Of a stretch of 7,444 nucleotides of DNA, positions 5,971-7,444 are shown in pieces. The first letter of the stretch is position 1; every line of letters starts with the position of its first letter. The translations under genes were made by a program, and so were the position numbers. A model generated the notes under the pieces. It did no database searches. It saw nothing but the letters and a program-made list of their open reading frames with translations, and was not told where the DNA came from. Source of the stretch: Hyphomicrobiales bacterium (GTDB lineage Bacteria; Pseudomonadota; Alphaproteobacteria; Rhizobiales; Aestuariivirgaceae); contig JALVFB010000350.1 in the NCBI GenBank assembly GCA_027030295.1, positions 1 to 7,444 of the forward strand. The letters are read 5' to 3'.

Positions 5971-6110
5971 CTGTTCCGCCTCTTGTTCCGGCGGCATCAA
6001 CCGCCGCATTGCAAGCTCGTTTTCCTTCATATACATGAAATGCCCGTGACTGTAATATGGACAGTGCATATCGCGCTTGCACGGTGGAAAACCCTTCGAA
6101 GAGGCGGCAG
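5971..6110. promoter_or_regulatory. Divergent control region of purC and the DUF1476 gene
   Basis: Weak sigma70-like sites can be drawn on both strands. On the minus strand, GTGCAA (6077-6082), a 17-bp spacer and CATATT (6054-6059) could serve purC. On the plus strand, TTGCAA (6009-6014) with a short 15-bp spacer and TATACA (6030-6035) could serve DUF1476. A small inverted repeat, GTGCA-N9-TGCAC (6064-6082), overlaps the purC candidate and might be an operator. None of these is strong. Both genes have GAGGCGG-type ribosome binding sites. Confidence 0.25.
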
Positions 6111-6437
6111 ATGACGGACGGTTTCGACGATCGCAAGAAGGCGGCGGAAGAGAAGTTCGCGCATGACGAGGAGCTGCGGTTCAAGGCCGCGGCCCGGCGC
6201 AATTACAAGCTCGGCCTGTGGGTGGCGGAGCTTCTGGGGCTTTCCGGCGCCAGGGCCGAGGAATACGCCAAATCCGTCATCATGGCCGATCTGGAGGAAC
6301 CGGGCGATGATGACGTGGTGCGCAAGGTGATGGCCGACCTGCGGGCGAAGGGCGTGGAAATGTCCGAACACCGCCTGCGCAACCGCATGGCGCGGCTGAT
6401 GGAGGAGGCCCGGGAGGAGATCATGCGGGAGGGATGA
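6111..6437 (+). CDS. DUF1476 protein, zeta-type inhibitor subunit of F1-ATPase
   Basis: A 108-residue soluble protein, usual length for the family. It matches DUF1476 throughout: [22 protein letters not shown] at 5-26 (a charged N-terminal helix), [19 protein letters not shown] (28-46), [25 protein letters not shown] (49-73) and [18 protein letters not shown] (76-93). In Paracoccus and relatives this protein (zeta) binds the F1 part of ATP synthase and blocks ATP hydrolysis through its N-terminal segment. That role is taken from the family. The start at 6111 is fixed by the conserved MTxxFDDR beginning and GAGG at 6101-6104; an earlier ATG at 6057 adds an unconserved stretch. It is divergent from purC, with no ATP synthase genes nearby. 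Confidence 0.93.
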   Translation: MTDGFDDRKKAAEEKFAHDEELRFKAAARRNYKLGLWVAELLGLSGARAEEYAKSVIMADLEEPGDDDVVRKVMADLRAKGVEMSEHRLRNRMARLMEEAREEIMREG

Positions 6438-6475
6438 TTCTCACTTTTCGGTGAATGCCCTCGCCGGTTTCTCGT

Positions 6476-6504
6476 GTTCATTGAAACGTTCATGTAGCAT
6501 TCAT
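6476..6504 (+). promoter_or_regulatory. Three phased TTCAT repeats upstream of the L,D-transpeptidase gene
   Basis: GTTCAT (6476-6481), GTTCAT (6488-6493) and ATTCAT (6499-6504) recur at 12- and 11-bp steps, about one helical turn each. A possible -35 element (TTGAAA, 6481-6486) lies within the cluster, but no good -10 follows at 17 bp. The second and third copies read GTTC-N7-ATTC, one base from the alphaproteobacterial LexA box GTTC-N7-GTTC; the first and second are spaced N8. It could be an operator for the gene starting at 6579. Confidence 0.3.
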
Positions 6505-6578
6505 GGAGCGCATGGCAGGCTGCGCCCGAAGCATCGCCGTGTTGGCCATGCTGTTTTTTCGAGAGAGGGAAGGGGTTC

Positions 6579-7172
6579 ATGAAGCGATTGTGGATAGTGC
6601 TGGCGATGGCGCTGGCCCTGCCGTGGCTGGCGACCGAAGCGCTGGCGAAGGTGGTGGTGAACATCGATTTGTCCTCGCAGCGGATGAATGTTTACGTCGA
6701 TGGCCAGCACTACGGCACCTGGCGCATCTCCACCGGGCGGCGTGGTTACTACACGCCGCGCGGCACCTACCGGCCGCGATGGCTCAAGCGCATGCATTAT
6801 TCGCGCAAGTATGACAATGCGCCGATGCCCTATTCCATCTTCTTCCGAGGCGGCTATGCCATTCATGGCACCAATGTCATTTCGCGCCTGGGCTGGCCGG
6901 CATCGCATGGCTGCGTGCGCCTGCACCCGTCCAACGCGGCGAAGCTGTTCAGCCTGGTCAGGCAGCATGGCATGCGCAACACCGTCATCCGCATCACCGG
7001 CTCAACGGCGGTGGCCTATGCAAGGCTCCGGCCGCCGGTGCGCAAACGCATCGCGCGCAAGCGCTATGGCCGCAAGAAGGCGCGGCGCCATTATCGCAGG
7101 CGCTATCGGCACTACAGGCGCTGGCGCCGTCCCCCCGCCTATGCCGGATTTTTCGAGATATTCGGTGGCTGA
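6579..7172 (+). CDS. Secreted L,D-transpeptidase (YkuD domain) with basic C-terminal tail
   Basis: A 197-residue exported protein. Residues 1-23 form a signal peptide (MKRLW, hydrophobic core, likely cut after ALA). The YkuD catalytic domain spans about 25-140: VVVNIDLSSQRMNVYVDG (25-42), STGRRGYYTPRGTYRP (51-66), the conserved AIHGT (94-98) with catalytic His96, and the SHGCVRL motif (109-115) with nucleophile Cys112. The family makes 3-3 peptidoglycan cross-links or attaches outer-membrane proteins to peptidoglycan in the periplasm. There is no separate peptidoglycan-binding domain. Residues 151-186 are extraordinarily basic (16 Arg and 4 Lys in 36, no acidic residue), mixed with Tyr and His, followed by PAYAGFFEIFGG. 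The start has AGGGAAGGGG (6566-6575) just upstream. It appears to be a single-gene unit. Confidence 0.93.
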   Translation: MKRLWIVLAMALALPWLATEALAKVVVNIDLSSQRMNVYVDGQHYGTWRISTGRRGYYTPRGTYRPRWLKRMHYSRKYDNAPMPYSIFFRGGYAIHGTNVISRLGWPASHGCVRLHPSNAAKLFSLVRQHGMRNTVIRITGSTAVAYARLRPPVRKRIARKRYGRKKARRHYRRRYRHYRRWRRPPAYAGFFEIFGG

Positions 7173-7214
7173 AAGGCGGCTTGAAGATCCGTTGCGCGAT
7201 ACGCAAATTGGCCT

Positions 7215-7243
7215 TTGACAAGCGAGGTCGATTTGCCTATTAC
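7215..7243 (+). promoter_or_regulatory. Sigma70 promoter of tRNA-Asn
   Basis: A perfect -35 (TTGACA, 7215-7220), a 17-bp spacer and TATTAC (7238-7243) precede the tRNA by 18 bp, placing the expected start near 7250. The 8-bp inverted repeat CGATTTGC (7229-7236) and GCAAATCG (7251-7258) brackets the -10 element. The word ACGCAAAT occurs both at 7201-7208 and at 7249-7256. Confidence 0.7.
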
Positions 7244-7261
7244 GCACAACGCAAATCGTGT

Positions 7262-7337
7262 TCCCCGGTAGCTCAGTTGGTAGAGCAAGCGGCTGTTAAC
7301 CGCTGGGTCGCTGGTTCGAGTCCGGCCCGGGGAGCCA
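7262..7337 (+). tRNA. tRNA-Asn (anticodon GTT)
   Basis: A complete 76-nt cloverleaf can be drawn by hand. The acceptor stem is TCCCCGG/CCGGGGA (7262-7268 with 7327-7333), the D-stem GCTC/GAGC, and the anticodon stem AGCGG/CCGCT around the loop CTGTTAA with anticodon GTT at 7295-7297. The variable region is 5 nt, the T-stem GCTGG/CCGGC (one T-G pair) encloses TTCGAGT, and G is the discriminator. The 3' CCA (7335-7337) is encoded. It has its own promoter upstream. A 7-bp stem with an AAA loop (7347-7363) lies just downstream and may help define the 3' end, but no T-run follows it. The remaining bases to the window edge show no gene. Confidence 0.97.
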
Positions 7338-7444
7338 TTTCTCCCGATTGCTGAAACAGCGATGGAATCGAAGGCTCCCGCCGGAGGGGCTCGGCGCTTT
7401 CCGCTCTCCACGTGAACGGAAGCACGGCGCGCGCCCGGCTGATA

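Noticed and set aside
7139..7411. Minus-strand open frame of 90 codons containing GRTRTSDPAVNSRLLYQLSYRG
   Set aside because: This is the antisense of the tRNA-Asn gene, a well-known source of false protein annotations. It also overlaps the end of the transpeptidase gene.
7262..7444. tRNA-Asn 3' end as an attachment site of an integrated element
   Set aside because: tRNA genes are common integration sites, but only 107 bases follow and they contain no duplicate of the tRNA end and no integrase. Nothing supports an island here.
1..7444. Novel defence system, CRISPR array, insertion sequence or toxin-antitoxin pair
   Set aside because: No spaced direct repeats, transposase, nuclease-like or paired small toxin/antitoxin genes are visible. 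Nearly all coding space is taken by recognisable housekeeping families.

Overview
The window looks like chromosomal DNA from a GC-rich alphaproteobacterium, probably of the Hyphomicrobiales (Rhizobiales) type. The markers are an aap-type general L-amino-acid ABC transporter operon, an S9 protein with an N-terminal extension, and three families typical of or common in this class: DUF1476 (zeta-type F1-ATPase inhibitor), DUF2842 and DUF2905. An intergenic repeat of the 'GTCATTGCCGGG...CCCGGCAAT' kind, scattered through rhizobial genomes, points the same way. I cannot name the genus from sequence alone.

Layout. Bases 1-3018 (minus strand) hold the first three genes of an aap operon in the order aapJ (periplasmic binding protein), aapQ (permease, with an unusual N-terminal extension) and aapM (permease, only the first 23 codons in the window). 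A strong stem-loop separates aapJ from aapQ, and a 125-bp double-hairpin repeat sits in the 304-bp gap between aapQ and aapM. Bases 3019-3516 are a divergent control region. It carries a good sigma70 promoter for the ribosomal operon, a candidate aapJ promoter, an AT-rich patch with two palindromes, and a possible helix covering the rplM ribosome binding site. Bases 3517-4460 (plus) are rplM-rpsI (L13 and S9), overlapping by one base and followed by a clear intrinsic terminator. A large GC-rich inverted repeat with quadruplex-forming potential on both strands then separates rpsI from the convergent DUF2905 gene.

Bases 4640-5193 hold two small membrane-protein genes, DUF2905 (minus) and DUF2842 (plus), transcribed divergently. 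DUF2842 converges on purC (minus, 5197-5970) with only 3 bp between the stop codons. purC is divergent from the DUF1476 gene (plus, 6111-6437). A secreted L,D-transpeptidase with a very basic C-terminal tail follows (plus, 6579-7172). The window ends with a tRNA-Asn(GTT) gene that has its own well-formed promoter.

The genes are mostly housekeeping: amino-acid uptake, ribosome, purine synthesis, ATP synthase control, cell wall and tRNA. I see no phage, transposon, CRISPR array, toxin-antitoxin pair or defence system. The points worth a second look are regulatory or structural: the quadruplex/cruciform element, the rplM leader helix, the aapQ extension and the transpeptidase tail.
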